This document shows positions 34,989-45,978 of a DNA stretch of 64,000 nt, one piece after another; the stretch's first letter is position 1, and each line of letters begins with the position of its first letter. The translations under genes and the position numbers were made by a program. The stretch covers positions 528,258-592,257 of the forward strand of contig NZ_JAHBAY010000004.1 in the NCBI RefSeq assembly GCF_018499875.1, given 5' to 3'. A model generated the notes under the pieces. That model was given only the letters and a program-made list of their open reading frames with translations, searched no databases and was not told the DNA's origin. Source of the DNA: Kineosporia corallincola (GTDB taxonomy: Bacteria > Actinomycetota > Actinomycetes > Actinomycetales > Kineosporiaceae).

Positions 34989-35026
34989 GCCCCTTCAACC
35001 AAGGGGCGGTTAAACATTTGAAGGGG
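34989..35026 (+). promoter_or_regulatory. Two-state hairpin that can hide the amtB ribosome-binding site
   Basis: CCCCTTCAA (34990-34998) is a perfect 9-base complement of TTGAAGGGG (35018-35026), which contains the amtB ribosome-binding site AAGGGG. The same strand, as GCCCCTT (34989-34995), can instead pair with AAGGGGC (35001-35007) around a 5-nt loop, which leaves the true site free. The two pairings are mutually exclusive. The regulatory role is inferred from the pairing. Confidence 0.5.
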
Positions 35027-35031
35027 TGCGG

Positions 35032-36689
<1,658 letters not shown>

Positions 36690-36724
36690 GGACCGGCAGG
36701 CCTAGGCATCCGGTACGAACCGCG

Positions 36725-36761
36725 GCTCCCGGCACCCCTGTTCGCCAGGGGTGCCGGGAGC
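36725..36761 (+). terminator. Hairpin between glnK and glnD, terminator or attenuator
   Basis: Sixteen perfectly paired bases (36725-36740 with 36746-36761) around a 5-nt loop lie 35 bp after glnK and 64 bp before glnD. No T-tract follows. It may terminate partially and set the ratio of amtB-glnK to glnD. Confidence 0.6.
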
Positions 36762-36825
36762 TCGGTGCATTCCCCAACCCGCGCAGGAGCCCTGACGGCC
36801 CGGGCGCCGGGACGAAAGGTGAACG

Positions 36826-39342
36826 GTGACGGCTGGCCAGTTCGACGGCCTGGACGACGGTGCGAGCGAGATCTTCCCGCAGGAGGATCACGAGGCGCAG
36901 ACCGCGGAAGATCTGGCCCACGAAGCGTCGGTAGCCGCCCGTAACCTCCGCAAGGACAGACTCGCTCTGGCGTTGCGCTCGGCCACTCCCGGCCCGGAGC
37001 GCCGCCGGACCCTCACCTCGATGGTCGAGAAGGTCCTCCAGCTGGACTGGGCCGCCGCCGTCGCACCCCTGGACGACCGCCCCAGACGCCGCCGCCAGAG
37101 CGGGCCGGAGGACGGGATCGCCCTGGCCGCCGTCGGCAGCGTCGCCCGTGGCGAGGCCGGGCCGGCCAGCGACCTCGACCTGGTGCTGCTGCACGACGGC
37201 CGGCGGCTGCCGGCCGACGAGGTGGGTGAACTGGCCCAGCGCCTGTGGTACCCGCTCTGGGACGGCGGCCTGCGCCTGGACCACTCCGTGCGCACCCCCA
37301 ACCAGTGCCGTGAGGTGGCCTCGGCCGACCTGTCCGCCGCCATCGGCATGCTCGACCTGCGGGTGATCGCGGGCGACGCGGCCCTGGTGGTGAAGACCCG
37401 CACCAGCCTGCTCAGCGACTGGCGCGGCGGTATCCGGCGCCGGCTGCCGCAGGTGCTGGAGTCGCTCGCCGAGCGCGCGGAACGCTACGGCGAGGCCGCC
37501 CAGCTGCTCGAACCCGACCTCAAGGACGCCCGCGGCGGGCTGCGTGACGTGACCGTGCTGCGTGCGCTCGCCGCCAGCTGGGTCACCGACCGGCCGCACG
37601 GGTCGGTGGACGACGTGCACGAGCTCCTCCTCGACGTCCGCGACTGTCTCCAGGCCGTCACCGGCAAGAACAACGACCGCCTGCTGCTGCCGGACCAGGA
37701 CGCCGTGGCCGTGCTGTGCGGCCTGACCGACGCCGACGAACTGCTCTCCCGGGTGGCCGACTGCACCCGGTCGATCGCCTACGCGGTGGACGTCACGGCC
37801 CGTCGCGCGCGCCAGTCCCTGCCCACGCGGAGGTTGCGGCCGGGCCCTCGTCGTCCACGATTGAGGCCCCTGGGACACGGCCTGGTCGAGCACGACGGCG
37901 AGGTGGTGCTCGGCGTCGGCGTCGAGGCCGCCCAGGACCCGGTGCTGCCGATCCGCGCGGCCGCCACCGCCGTGCGGGGCGGGCTGCCGCTGTCGCCGGT
38001 GACCGTCGAGCACCTGGCGCAGGACTGCCCGCCGCTGCCCGATCCCTGGCCGCAGCCGGCCCGCGAGGAGTTCGTCGGCATGCTCGCCGGTGGCCCCGGG
38101 CTGGCCCAGGTGTGGGAGTCACTGGACCGCGCCGGGGTGATCACCCGGTGGATCCCCGAGTGGACGGCCGTGCGCAACCGCCCGCAGCGCAACGCCGTTC
38201 ACCGGCACACCGTGGACCGGCACCTGATCGAGACGGTGATCCGGATCCAGGGAGCGCTGCGTGACACCAGCCGTCCGGACCTGCTCGTGCTGGCCGCGTT
38301 GCTGCACGACATCGGGAAGATCGCCGGGGCGCAGGACCATTCGGTCACCGGCGGGCCGATCGCCGAGAAGGTGGCCCGCCGGATCGGCCTGAACGACGAC
38401 GACAGGGAGCTGATCGGGCGGCTGGTGCGTGAGCACCTGACGCTGATCGAGCTGGCCACCCGCCGCGACCCGGACGACCCGCGCACCGTGGAGGCGCTGG
38501 TCGAGGCGGTCGGCGGGCGGCAGGAGACGCTGCTGTTGCTGCGCGCCCTGACCGAGGCCGACGCCACGGCGGTGGGCCCGGTGGCCTGGACGGCGTGGCG
38601 GGCCCGGCTCGTCGACGACCTGATGGCCCGGGCCTCGACCGCGCTGCGCGGTGAGGAACCGCCCGGCCCGGCCCCGATCGCGCAGGCGGAGGCGGAACTG
38701 GTGCGCACGGTGCTGGCCGACGGACGCCCGCGGGTCGCCGTCAGCCCGATGGACGAGCTGCACGTGGTCACCGTGGTCGCCCCCGACCGCTCCGGCCTGC
38801 TCGCCGACATCGCCGGTGTGCTGGCCAGTTTCCGGCTCACCGCGAAGTCGGCGCTGGTCCGCACGGTCGCCGCCGACCACCTCGGAGAGCACCTCGAGGG
38901 CCCGGACATCGCGGTGGACACCTGGTGGGTGGACAGCCGCGGCGACATGCCCCCGCCGGAGCTGCTGGAGCAGCACCTGCGCCGGCTCAGCGAGGGTGAC
39001 CAGAGCGTGCTGGACCCGCTGGTGCGCCGCGACGCCGGTTTCCGCAGCCGGGCCGGTGCGCCCGCCCGGCCCCGGGTGGTGCTGGTGCCGGGGGCCTCGG
39101 AGGACGCGACGGTGCTGGAGGTGCGCGCCGCCGACCGGCCGGGTCTGATGCACGCCATCGGCTCGGCGCTGGCCGGGGTCGGCGTGGACCTGCGCTCGGC
39201 CCACGTGGCCACGCACGCCGGGCAGGCCGTGGACGTGCTCTACGTGTGCGAGCACGGTGGTGGGCAGCTGTCTCCGCCACGGGTGGCGGAGACGGTGTCG
39301 GCCCTGGTGGACGCGGGATCGGTGCCCCAGCCGACGGCCTGA
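36826..39342 (+). CDS. glnD: PII uridylyl-/adenylyltransferase GlnD
   Basis: GlnD is the bifunctional sensor that modifies and demodifies GlnK. The 838-residue protein has the nucleotidyltransferase motif [22 protein letters not shown] near residue 103. An HD phosphohydrolase-like domain carries [20 protein letters not shown] near residue 490. There are two C-terminal ACT domains, starting at [21 protein letters not shown] (about 645) and [24 protein letters not shown] (about 765), which bind glutamine. In actinobacteria the transferase adenylylates GlnK rather than uridylylating it. The GTG start has GAAAGGTG upstream. It ends 68 bp before ffh. Confidence 0.94.
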   Translation: MTAGQFDGLDDGASEIFPQEDHEAQTAEDLAHEASVAARNLRKDRLALALRSATPGPERRRTLTSMVEKVLQLDWAAAVAPLDDRPRRRRQSGPEDGIALAAVGSVARGEAGPASDLDLVLLHDGRRLPADEVGELAQRLWYPLWDGGLRLDHSVRTPNQCREVASADLSAAIGMLDLRVIAGDAALVVKTRTSLLSDWRGGIRRRLPQVLESLAERAERYGEAAQLLEPDLKDARGGLRDVTVLRALAASWVTDRPHGSVDDVHELLLDVRDCLQAVTGKNNDRLLLPDQDAVAVLCGLTDADELLSRVADCTRSIAYAVDVTARRARQSLPTRRLRPGPRRPRLRPLGHGLVEHDGEVVLGVGVEAAQDPVLPIRAAATAVRGGLPLSPVTVEHLAQDCPPLPDPWPQPAREEFVGMLAGGPGLAQVWESLDRAGVITRWIPEWTAVRNRPQRNAVHRHTVDRHLIETVIRIQGALRDTSRPDLLVLAALLHDIGKIAGAQDHSVTGGPIAEKVARRIGLNDDDRELIGRLVREHLTLIELATRRDPDDPRTVEALVEAVGGRQETLLLLRALTEADATAVGPVAWTAWRARLVDDLMARASTALRGEEPPGPAPIAQAEAELVRTVLADGRPRVAVSPMDELHVVTVVAPDRSGLLADIAGVLASFRLTAKSALVRTVAADHLGEHLEGPDIAVDTWWVDSRGDMPPPELLEQHLRRLSEGDQSVLDPLVRRDAGFRSRAGAPARPRVVLVPGASEDATVLEVRAADRPGLMHAIGSALAGVGVDLRSAHVATHAGQAVDVLYVCEHGGGQLSPPRVAETVSALVDAGSVPQPTA

Positions 39343-39373
39343 GGCCAGGTCTGCCGGGCCGCGTCGTCCACAG

Positions 39374-39404
39374 TTGTGACCGACCGCTGCGCAGACATTA
39401 AGCT
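39374..39404 (+). promoter_or_regulatory. Possible ffh promoter (leaderless)
   Basis: TTGTGA (39374-39379) and TAAGCT (39399-39404) are separated by 19 bp. The -10 is 6 nt before the ffh GTG, and no ribosome-binding site is visible. Confidence 0.48.
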
Positions 39405-39410
39405 GTTGGG

Positions 39411-41012
39411 GTGTTCGCCACGCTTTCCGACCGCCTGACCGCCACCTTCAAGTCGCTCCGCGGCAAGGGCCGGCTGTCCGAGGCCGACGTCGATGCGACG
39501 ATCCGTGAGATCCGCCGCGCCCTGCTGGACGCCGACGTCGCCCTCCCGGTGGTGCGCCAGTTCACGGCGCGCATCCGCGAGCGCGCGGTCGGGATCGAGG
39601 TCTCGCAGGCCCTCAACCCGGCCCAGCAGGTCGTCAAGATCGTCAACGAGGAGCTCATCGGCATCCTCGGCGGCGAGACGCGCCGGCTGCGGTTCGCCAA
39701 GAACCCGCCCACGGTGATCATGCTGGCCGGTCTCCAGGGTGCGGGTAAGACCACCCTGGCCGGCAAGCTCGGTCGCTGGCTGCGCGAGCAGGGGCACACG
39801 CCGCTGCTGGTGGCCTCCGACCTCCAGCGTCCCAACGCCGTCACCCAGCTCGAGGTGGTCGGGCAGCGCGCCGGGGTCCCGGTGTTCGCGCCCGAGCGGG
39901 GCGTCTCCGAGGGCCAGGGCGTGTCCGGCACCAGCCAGGGCGACCCGGTCAAGGTGGCCCGCGACGGTGTCGCGTTCGCCCGCGACAAGCACCACGACGT
40001 GGTCATCATCGACACCGCCGGTCGTCTCGGCGTCGACGGCGAGCTGATGCAGCAGGCCGCCGACATCAAGGCCGAGACCAACCCCGACGAGGTGCTCTTC
40101 GTCGTCGACGCGATGATCGGCCAGGACGCCGTCACCACGGCGATGGCGTTCATGGAGGGCGTCGGGTTCACCGGCGTCGTGCTCTCCAAGCTCGACGGTG
40201 ACGCCCGCGGTGGTGCGGCGCTGTCGGTGATGGGCGTGACCGGTCAGCCGGTGATGTTCGCCAGCACCGGCGAGAAGCTGGAGGAGTTCGAGCTCTTCCA
40301 CCCCGACCGGATGGCGTCCCGCATCCTCGACATGGGTGACATCCTCACCCTGATCGAGCAGGCCGAGAAGGCGTTCGACGCCGACCAGGCCGAGAAGATG
40401 GCCGCCAAACTGGCCGCCGACGAAGACTTCACGCTGGAAGACTTCCTCGCCCAGATGGCGGCCCTGAAGAACATGGGCTCGCTGAAGAAGATGCTCGGCA
40501 TGCTGCCGGGTATGGGCGAACTGCGCGAGCAGCTCGACAACTTCGACGAGCGCGAGATGGACCGCGTCGAGGCGATCATCAAATCGATGACGCCGCTGGA
40601 ACGCCGCCAGCCCCGTGTGCTCAACGGCTCGCGCCGGCTGCGCGTGGCCAAGGGTTCCGGCACCCAGGTCAGCGAGGTCAACCAGCTGATCGAGCGGTTC
40701 GGCGAGGCGCAGAAGATGATGCGCGCCATGCGTCGTGGCGGCGGGATGCCGGGCATGCCCGGGATGCCGCCCGGCATGCCGGGGATGCCCGGTGGCCGCG
40801 GCAAGAAGGGCAAGGGCAAGAACGTCGCCCCGCGCAAGGGCAAGGCCAAGTCGGGCAACCCGGCCAAGCGCGCCCAGCAGCTGGCCGACGGCAACAAGGC
40901 CGGCGCCCCGGGACAGACCGGTGGCGCGTTCGGGCTCGGCGGCGGCCAGCAGAACATCGACCCGGCCAACCTCGAGCTGCCGCCCGGTTTCGAGAAGTTC
41001 CTGGGCCGCTGA
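39411..41012 (+). CDS. ffh: Signal recognition particle protein Ffh
   Basis: Ffh binds signal sequences and SRP RNA and, with FtsY, targets nascent membrane proteins. The 533-residue protein has the N domain, then a G domain with GLQGAGKTTLAGKLG near residue 106, DLQRPNAVTQL, DTAGRLGVDGEL and SKLDGDARGG. A C-terminal M domain with RRLRVAKGSGTQVSEVNQL binds SRP RNA. After the RNA-binding helix comes a Met-Pro-Gly-rich stretch (GGGMPGMPGMPPGMPGMP) and a basic tail (GRGKKGKGKNVAPRKGKAK) before the end PPGFEKFLGR. This tail is longer than in most bacteria. The start is GTG at 39411. Confidence 0.96.
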   Translation: MFATLSDRLTATFKSLRGKGRLSEADVDATIREIRRALLDADVALPVVRQFTARIRERAVGIEVSQALNPAQQVVKIVNEELIGILGGETRRLRFAKNPPTVIMLAGLQGAGKTTLAGKLGRWLREQGHTPLLVASDLQRPNAVTQLEVVGQRAGVPVFAPERGVSEGQGVSGTSQGDPVKVARDGVAFARDKHHDVVIIDTAGRLGVDGELMQQAADIKAETNPDEVLFVVDAMIGQDAVTTAMAFMEGVGFTGVVLSKLDGDARGGAALSVMGVTGQPVMFASTGEKLEEFELFHPDRMASRILDMGDILTLIEQAEKAFDADQAEKMAAKLAADEDFTLEDFLAQMAALKNMGSLKKMLGMLPGMGELREQLDNFDEREMDRVEAIIKSMTPLERRQPRVLNGSRRLRVAKGSGTQVSEVNQLIERFGEAQKMMRAMRRGGGMPGMPGMPPGMPGMPGGRGKKGKGKNVAPRKGKAKSGNPAKRAQQLADGNKAGAPGQTGGAFGLGGGQQNIDPANLELPPGFEKFLGR

Positions 41013-41137
41013 GCGGCGCACCCGGGCGCTGCCGCCGACACGCTGGTCGCGTCTTGCCCGGGTAACGGTGGACGCCTGTCGCGGCGGACGTCCACCGGTT
41101 CCGGTGGACGTCGTGGTCGGCTGAGGATGCGGGTGAC

Positions 41138-42232
41138 GTGGTGCGGGTGATCCGGCTGACCGGCCCGGTGATGACCGGGCCGCACGAAACCCGGCACGGC
41201 GCCTGGGTGATCGGCGGCCGGATCACGTTCGAGCGGCCCACCGGGCCCGGCCTCGACGAGACCACGATCGACGGCTGGGTGCTGCCCGGCCTGGTCGACG
41301 CCCACAGCCACGTCGGCCTCGACCAGCACGGCGCGGTCGACCGGGCCACCACCGAGCGGCAGGCTCTCGCCGAACGTGATGCCGGGGCGCTGCTGCTGCG
41401 CGACGCCGGCTCGCCGTCCGACACCCGCTGGATCGACGGCCGTGCCGACCTGCCGGCGGTGGTGCGGGCCGGCCGGCACATCGCCCGCACCCGCCGTTAC
41501 CTGCGGGGTTACGCGCACGAGATCGAGCCGGAGCAACTGCCGGCGATGATGGCCGAGCAGGCCCGGCTGGGCGACGGCTGGGTGAAGATCGTCGGCGACT
41601 GGATCGACCGCCGCACCGGTGACCTGGCCCCGTGCTGGCCTCTCGATGCCCTGACCGCGGGGATGGCCGCCGCCCACCGCGAGGGGGCCCGGGTCACCGC
41701 CCACTGCTTCGGCGAGGAGTGCCTGCCCGACCTGCTGACGGCGGGCGTGGACTGCGTCGAGCACGGCACCGGCCTGACCGGGCCGACCCGGGCGCTGGCC
41801 GCGCGCCAGGGTGTGCCGATCGTGCCCACCCTGGTCAACATCGCCACCTTCCCCGGCATCGCGGCCCGCGCGGTGGAGAAGTTCCCGGCCTACCACCTGC
41901 ACATGCTCGACCTGCACCGGCGCCGCTACGAGACCGTGGCGTCGGCGCACGAGGAGGGGGTGCCGGTGTTCTGCGGCACCGACGCCGGGGGCAGCCTGCC
42001 GCACGGGCTGGTCGCCCGGGAGGTGGCCGAGCTGCACGCCGCCGGGCTCTCTCGCACCGCCGCCCTCGACGCCGCCTGCTGGGCCGCGCGGTCCTGGCTG
42101 GGCCGGCCCGGGGCGGACGAGGGGGAGTCCGCCGATCTGGTGGTCTACGGGGCCGACCCGCGCGACGACCTGGCGGTGCTGGAACATCCCCGGGCGATCG
42201 TGCTGCGCGGTGCCCGGATCACCACGGGGTGA
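41138..42232 (+). CDS. Metal-dependent amidohydrolase
   Basis: A 364-residue amidohydrolase-superfamily enzyme. Metal-binding motifs are present in order: GLVDAHSHVGLD (HxH) near residue 52, WVKIVGDW with the bridging lysine near 149, TAHCFGE (His) near 187, VEHGTGL (His) near 207, and GTDAGGSLPHG with the catalytic Asp near 282. This is the complete set for a binuclear or mononuclear hydrolase of the imidazolonepropionase/prolidase-like branch. The substrate is unknown. The position between ffh and rpsP is the same as that of the mycobacterial amidohydrolase Rv2915c, so the gene is ancestral here rather than acquired. The start is one of two adjacent GTG codons, with a weak ribosome-binding site. 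Confidence 0.87.
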   Translation: MVRVIRLTGPVMTGPHETRHGAWVIGGRITFERPTGPGLDETTIDGWVLPGLVDAHSHVGLDQHGAVDRATTERQALAERDAGALLLRDAGSPSDTRWIDGRADLPAVVRAGRHIARTRRYLRGYAHEIEPEQLPAMMAEQARLGDGWVKIVGDWIDRRTGDLAPCWPLDALTAGMAAAHREGARVTAHCFGEECLPDLLTAGVDCVEHGTGLTGPTRALAARQGVPIVPTLVNIATFPGIAARAVEKFPAYHLHMLDLHRRRYETVASAHEEGVPVFCGTDAGGSLPHGLVAREVAELHAAGLSRTAALDAACWAARSWLGRPGADEGESADLVVYGADPRDDLAVLEHPRAIVLRGARITTG

Positions 42233-42423
42233 CGGCCGGCGGGTGGATGGTGGTGGGTGGTACGCCACGGCACCTGCCGTCTGGCACAATGGTCGGCTGA
42301 ACCCGGCCGGTGCGGACCCTCTCACCGCAGGCGTTGCCGAGTCCAAGGCTGATCCGATCCACCGGAAACCCCACTCCGGCGGAGAAGCGCGGCCGCACCC
42401 ATGCATATGAGGAGTCCACACCA

Positions 42424-42876
42424 GTGGCAGTCAAGATCCGTCTCAAGCGGCTCGGCAAGATCCGCGCGCCGCACTACCGCATCGTCGTCGCCGACTCGCG
42501 CACCAAGCGCGACGGCCGGGCGATCGAGGAGATCGGCAAGTACCACCCGACCTACGACCCGTCGGTCATCGAGGTCGACAGCGAGCGCGTCCAGTACTGG
42601 CTCGGTGTCGGCGCCCAGCCGACCGAGCAGGTCCTGGCGATCCTCAAGGTCACCGGTGACTGGCAGAAGTTCAAGGGCCTGCCGGGCGCCGAGGGCACCC
42701 TGCGCGTCGCCGAGAAGAAGGTCGAGGACCGCTCGGGCTTCGCCGAGGCCAAGGGCCTGAACGAGAACGAGGCCAAGGTCCTGCGCACCAAGCGCGAGGA
42801 AGAGAAGAAGGCCAAGGCCGAGGCCAAGGCGGCCGAGAAGCCGGCTGACGCCGAGGCTCCGGCCGAGCAGGCCTGA
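42424..42876 (+). CDS. rpsP: 30S ribosomal protein S16
   Basis: S16 is a small-subunit assembly protein. It begins [26 protein letters not shown] and includes the family core [19 protein letters not shown]. At 150 residues it is longer than the 80-residue E. coli protein because of a charged Lys/Glu/Ala tail (from about residue 105), which is typical in actinobacteria. GAGGAG lies 9 nt before the GTG start. A CACAAT sequence at 42281-42286, about 140 bp upstream, may be a -10 box. It heads the rpsP-khpA-rimM-trmD operon. Confidence 0.97.
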   Translation: MAVKIRLKRLGKIRAPHYRIVVADSRTKRDGRAIEEIGKYHPTYDPSVIEVDSERVQYWLGVGAQPTEQVLAILKVTGDWQKFKGLPGAEGTLRVAEKKVEDRSGFAEAKGLNENEAKVLRTKREEEKKAKAEAKAAEKPADAEAPAEQA

Positions 42877-42878
42877 TC

Positions 42879-43121
42879 ATGCTGGTCGACGCGCTCGAGC
42901 ACCTGGTTCGCGGCATCGTCGCCCACCCGGACGACGTGGTCGTGCGCAACCGCTCGCTCCGCCGCGGTTCCCTGCTCGAGGTCCGGGTTCACCCCGAAGA
43001 CCTGGGCCGGGTGATCGGCCGTTCGGGTCGCACCGCCACCGCGCTGCGCACCGTGGTCAAGGCCATCTCCAACGGTGAGCCGGTCCGCGTCGACGTCGTC
43101 GACGTCGACCGCGGCCGCTGA
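42879..43121 (+). CDS. khpA: KH-domain RNA-binding protein KhpA
   Basis: An 80-residue single-KH-domain protein with the RNA-binding GxxG loop in LGRVIGRSGRTATALRTVV. It begins LVDALEHLVRGIVAHPDDVVV, as in KhpA proteins. These heterodimerise with KhpB/Jag and affect cell elongation and division in other Gram-positives. KhpB is not in this window. It starts 2 nt after the rpsP stop and is followed by rimM, the standard order. Confidence 0.92.
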   Translation: MLVDALEHLVRGIVAHPDDVVVRNRSLRRGSLLEVRVHPEDLGRVIGRSGRTATALRTVVKAISNGEPVRVDVVDVDRGR

Positions 43122-43147
43122 CCCGTACCACCCGAAAGCAGGAAACC

Positions 43148-43690
43148 GTGCGTCTCGTGGTTGCAAGGATCGGTCGTGCCCACGGTCTGCGCGGTGAGGT
43201 GAGCATCGAGGTCCGCACCGACAACCCGGGCCAGAGGTTCGTGAAGGGGGCCGTTCTCCATCTGGAGGACGGCTCCCTTCGCCGTTCCCTGGCGGCGTCC
43301 GGGATCGCCACCAGCCTCACCCTGGACCGGGTCCGCGACAACAACGGCGTCTTCCTGCTCACCTTCGAGGAGGTCGCCGACCGCACCACGGCCGAGGCGC
43401 TGCGCAACGCGGTGCTCGAGGTCGAGGTGCCCGACGCGTCCGACGAGCCGGACGCCTGGTACGACCACGAGCTGGTCGGCCTGACCGCCGTCGGCACCAC
43501 CGGTGACAAGCTCGGTGAGGTGGTCGCGGTGCAGCACCCGGGGGCTCAGGACCTGCTGGTGATCCGCACGCCGAAGGGTGAGGACCGGCTGGTCCCCTTC
43601 GTCGGCGCGCTGGTGCCGGAGGTCGACGTCGCGGGCGGCCGCGTCGTCCTCGATCCGCCGCCCGGTCTCCTGGAAGACCTCGACGACTAG
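43148..43690 (+). CDS. rimM: Ribosome maturation factor RimM
   Basis: RimM helps S19 join the 30S head during assembly. The 180-residue protein begins LVVARIGRAHGLRGEVSIEVRTD, the defining N-terminal signature. A C-terminal PRC-barrel domain starts near DAWYDHELVGLTAVGTTGDKLG and ends VPEVDVAGGRVVLDPPPGLLE. An AGGAAA box precedes the GTG start. trmD begins on the base after its stop codon, so the two are tightly coupled. Confidence 0.96.
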   Translation: MRLVVARIGRAHGLRGEVSIEVRTDNPGQRFVKGAVLHLEDGSLRRSLAASGIATSLTLDRVRDNNGVFLLTFEEVADRTTAEALRNAVLEVEVPDASDEPDAWYDHELVGLTAVGTTGDKLGEVVAVQHPGAQDLLVIRTPKGEDRLVPFVGALVPEVDVAGGRVVLDPPPGLLEDLDD

Positions 43691-44482
43691 ATGCGCATCG
43701 ACGTCTTCTCGATCTTCCCGGAATACCTCGCCCCGCTGGATCTCTCGCTGATCGGCAAGGCCCGGCGCAGCGGTCTGCTCGACCTCACCGTGCACGACCT
43801 GCGCGAGTTCACCCATGACCGGCACCGCACCGTCGACGACGCCCCGGCCGGGGGCGGCGCCGGCATGGTGATGAAGCCGGAGCCGTGGGCGGAGGCCCTC
43901 GGCACGCTCGCCCGGGGCGAGGCCCGGCCCACGCTGCTGGTGCCCAGTCCCTCCGGTGAGCGGTTCACCCAGGCGATGGCCCGGGAACTGGCCGGCCAGG
44001 ACTGGCTGGCCTTCGCCTGCGGGCGCTACGAGGGCATCGACGAGCGGGTGTACGAGCACGCCGCCACGCTGATGCCGGTGCGCCCGGTGAGTCTCGGCGA
44101 CTACGTGCTGAACGGCGGCGAGGTGGCCGTGCTGACCATCGTCGAGGCCGTCGCCCGGCTGGTCCCCGGCGTGATCGGCAACGCCGAGAGCCTGGTCGAG
44201 GAGAGCCATGAGGACGGCCTGCTGGAGTACCCGGTGTACACCAAGCCGGCCTCCTGGGAGGGCCGTGACGTGCCGCCGGTGCTGATGTCCGGGCACCACG
44301 CCCAGATCGAGCGGTGGCGCCGTGACGAGCGGCTCCGGAGAACGGCGCGGCGCCGTCCCGACCTCATCGCCGTCCTCAGTTCTGACGCCCTGGACAAGAA
44401 GGACCGCGCCGTGTTGCTGGAGGAGGGCTGGGAACTGGTGGGCTCTCGATTTCAGCCGGTGACAGACCCTGTGGCAGACTGA
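43691..44482 (+). CDS. trmD: tRNA (guanine(37)-N(1))-methyltransferase TrmD
   Basis: TrmD makes m1G37 in tRNA and so prevents +1 frameshifting. It is an essential SPOUT (trefoil-knot) enzyme. The 263-residue protein begins [20 protein letters not shown] and has [18 protein letters not shown], the knot segments [13 protein letters not shown] and [20 protein letters not shown], and the linker [17 protein letters not shown]. The C-terminal domain contains [19 protein letters not shown]. It is fused head-to-tail to rimM without a spacer. Confidence 0.97.
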   Translation: MRIDVFSIFPEYLAPLDLSLIGKARRSGLLDLTVHDLREFTHDRHRTVDDAPAGGGAGMVMKPEPWAEALGTLARGEARPTLLVPSPSGERFTQAMARELAGQDWLAFACGRYEGIDERVYEHAATLMPVRPVSLGDYVLNGGEVAVLTIVEAVARLVPGVIGNAESLVEESHEDGLLEYPVYTKPASWEGRDVPPVLMSGHHAQIERWRRDERLRRTARRRPDLIAVLSSDALDKKDRAVLLEEGWELVGSRFQPVTDPVAD

Positions 44483-44623
44483 ATCTTCGTGCCGCCCGTC
44501 GGCTGCGCCCCTGCCACAGGGGGAGAGCGCGGAACCGACAGACGAGTCCGGCACGGACCGTTGACACGCAGAACCTTCTACCTGCGCGGGTGACCTGTGG
44601 CAACCGCGAGAGAGCGATTCGCC

Positions 44624-44983
44624 ATGCACGCACTCGACCAGCTCGACGCCGCTTCGCTGAAGAGCGACATCCCCGCGTTCCGCGCCGGTGACACCCTCAA
44701 GGTTCACGTCCGGGTCGTCGAGGGCAACCGCTCGCGTGTGCAGCTCTTCCAGGGCGTCGTGATCCGCCGCTCCGGTGGTGGCGTCCGCGAGACCTTCACC
44801 GTGCGCAAGGTCAGCTTCGGCGTCGGCGTGGAGCGCACCTTCCCGGTGCACTCCCCGATCATCGAGAAGATCGAGGTCGCCATCCGTGGTGACGTCCGTC
44901 GCGCCAAGCTGTACTACCTGCGCGCGCTGCGCGGCAAGGCCGCCAAGATCAAGGAGAAGCGCGACGCGATTCCCGCGCGCTGA
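44624..44983 (+). CDS. rplS: 50S ribosomal protein L19
   Basis: L19 lies at the 30S-50S interface. The 119-residue protein begins [29 protein letters not shown], the usual start. It includes [27 protein letters not shown] and ends [19 protein letters not shown]. The ATG at 44624 is chosen by homology. A GTG 27 bp upstream would add ATARERFA. The ribosome-binding site is weak (GAGAGAG). A strong hairpin terminator follows. Confidence 0.96.
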   Translation: MHALDQLDAASLKSDIPAFRAGDTLKVHVRVVEGNRSRVQLFQGVVIRRSGGGVRETFTVRKVSFGVGVERTFPVHSPIIEKIEVAIRGDVRRAKLYYLRALRGKAAKIKEKRDAIPAR

Positions 44984-45004
44984 TCTGCTCGACCTCGCAC
45001 GACG

Positions 45005-45042
45005 TTCCGGCCCCGGCTTCCCCAAGGGAGCCGGGGCCGGAA
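45005..45042 (+). terminator. Intrinsic terminator of rplS
   Basis: Fourteen perfectly paired bases (45005-45018 with 45029-45042) are followed by TGGTTTGT, 21 bp after rplS. The remaining 246 bp up to the first lepB gene contain one small hairpin (ACAGCTT/AAGCTGT at 45080-45101) and otherwise nothing I can identify. Confidence 0.8.
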
Positions 45043-45288
45043 TGGTTTGTCCCACTCGTGCCCGTCTGATTCGGCTGGCACAGCTTGGGATGAGAAGCTG
45101 TGAATCCTTCCGGCAGGCCTGGGTGAGCGTGGTTCGGCGGCAATCCCGGCGTCCGCGTGCGAGGATCGGCGCAAGCACAGCTCGGTTTCATCGAAAGTCA
45201 GATTCACTGGAAGCCGGCCCGGCGTCCGGGCACCCTCAACGGTGCCGGGCGGCCCTGTCCGGGGGTCTTGAAGAAGGGGTGGGTTCGG

Positions 45289-45978
45289 GTGCTGACCGGC
45301 CGTACCGTGCCGACGTCGCCCCGTCCGGCGATGCCTGAACGTTCCCAGGTGAGCCCGTTCCGGCGGGCCGCCGTCGCCCTGCTCGCGGTCGCCGTGACGA
45401 TCGCGCTGGTCAGGGCGTTCATCATGCAGTCCTTCGTGGTGCCCACGGGCTCCATGGAACCCACCGTGCAGATCGGTGACCGGGTGGTGGTGTCGCGGCT
45501 GTCCTACGTGATCGGCGACATCCAGCGCGGCGATGTGATCGTGTTCAACGGCTCAGGGGTGTTCGACCCCCTCGACGACGGACCGGACACGCTGCTCGGC
45601 GGCATCGGCCGCGCCCTCGCCGCCGTGTTCAGCATGCCGGTGGGCTCCACGGACTACGTCAAGCGGGTGATCGGCCTGCCCGGCGACCATGTGGTCTGCT
45701 GCGACGCCGACGGCCGGATCACGGTGAACGGCGAGGCGCTCGACGAGACCTACGTGGCCGAGGGCGAGGCCCCCAGCACCACGGCGTTCGACGTCGAGGT
45801 ACCCGAGGACCGGCTCTGGGTGATGGGCGACCACCGCTCCGACTCCGCCGACTCCCGCGCCCATCTCGGCTCGCCCGGCGGCGGTACCGTGCCCACCGAT
45901 CGGGTGGTCGGCAAGGTCGTCGGCATCTACTGGCCGATGTCGCGCATCGGTGGTCTCGACGACGGGTCCGATCGGTGA
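45289..45978 (+). CDS. lepB: Type I signal peptidase (first of three)
   Basis: A membrane-bound serine/lysine protease that removes signal peptides from exported proteins. The 229-residue protein has one N-terminal transmembrane helix (AAVALLAVAVTIALVRAFI) followed by the catalytic serine (about residue 55) in VVPTGSMEPTVQIGDRVVV. The general-base lysine lies in DYVKRVIGLPGDHV, and box E is GDHRSDSADSRAHLG. It is the shortest of the three paralogues. The GTG at 45289 has AAGGGG 9 nt upstream. An in-frame ATG at 45331 is possible. Its stop overlaps the next gene's start by 4 bp. Streptomyces also carries a lepB cluster between rplS and rnhB. Confidence 0.93.
   Translation: MLTGRTVPTSPRPAMPERSQVSPFRRAAVALLAVAVTIALVRAFIMQSFVVPTGSMEPTVQIGDRVVVSRLSYVIGDIQRGDVIVFNGSGVFDPLDDGPDTLLGGIGRALAAVFSMPVGSTDYVKRVIGLPGDHVVCCDADGRITVNGEALDETYVAEGEAPSTTAFDVEVPEDRLWVMGDHRSDSADSRAHLGSPGGGTVPTDRVVGKVVGIYWPMSRIGGLDDGSDR

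Larger units (their letters stand above)
34625..35031 (+). other. Long regulatory leader region of amtB
   Basis: No gene is supported in these 407 bp. They contain two GlnR boxes (34816-34831, 34847-34862), a T6 run at 34896-34901 within a small GCTCAC/GTGAGC hairpin, and an RBS-pairing element (34989-35026). The exact -10 of the amtB promoter is unclear. TAGGAA at 34877-34882 is one candidate. Confidence 0.6.
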
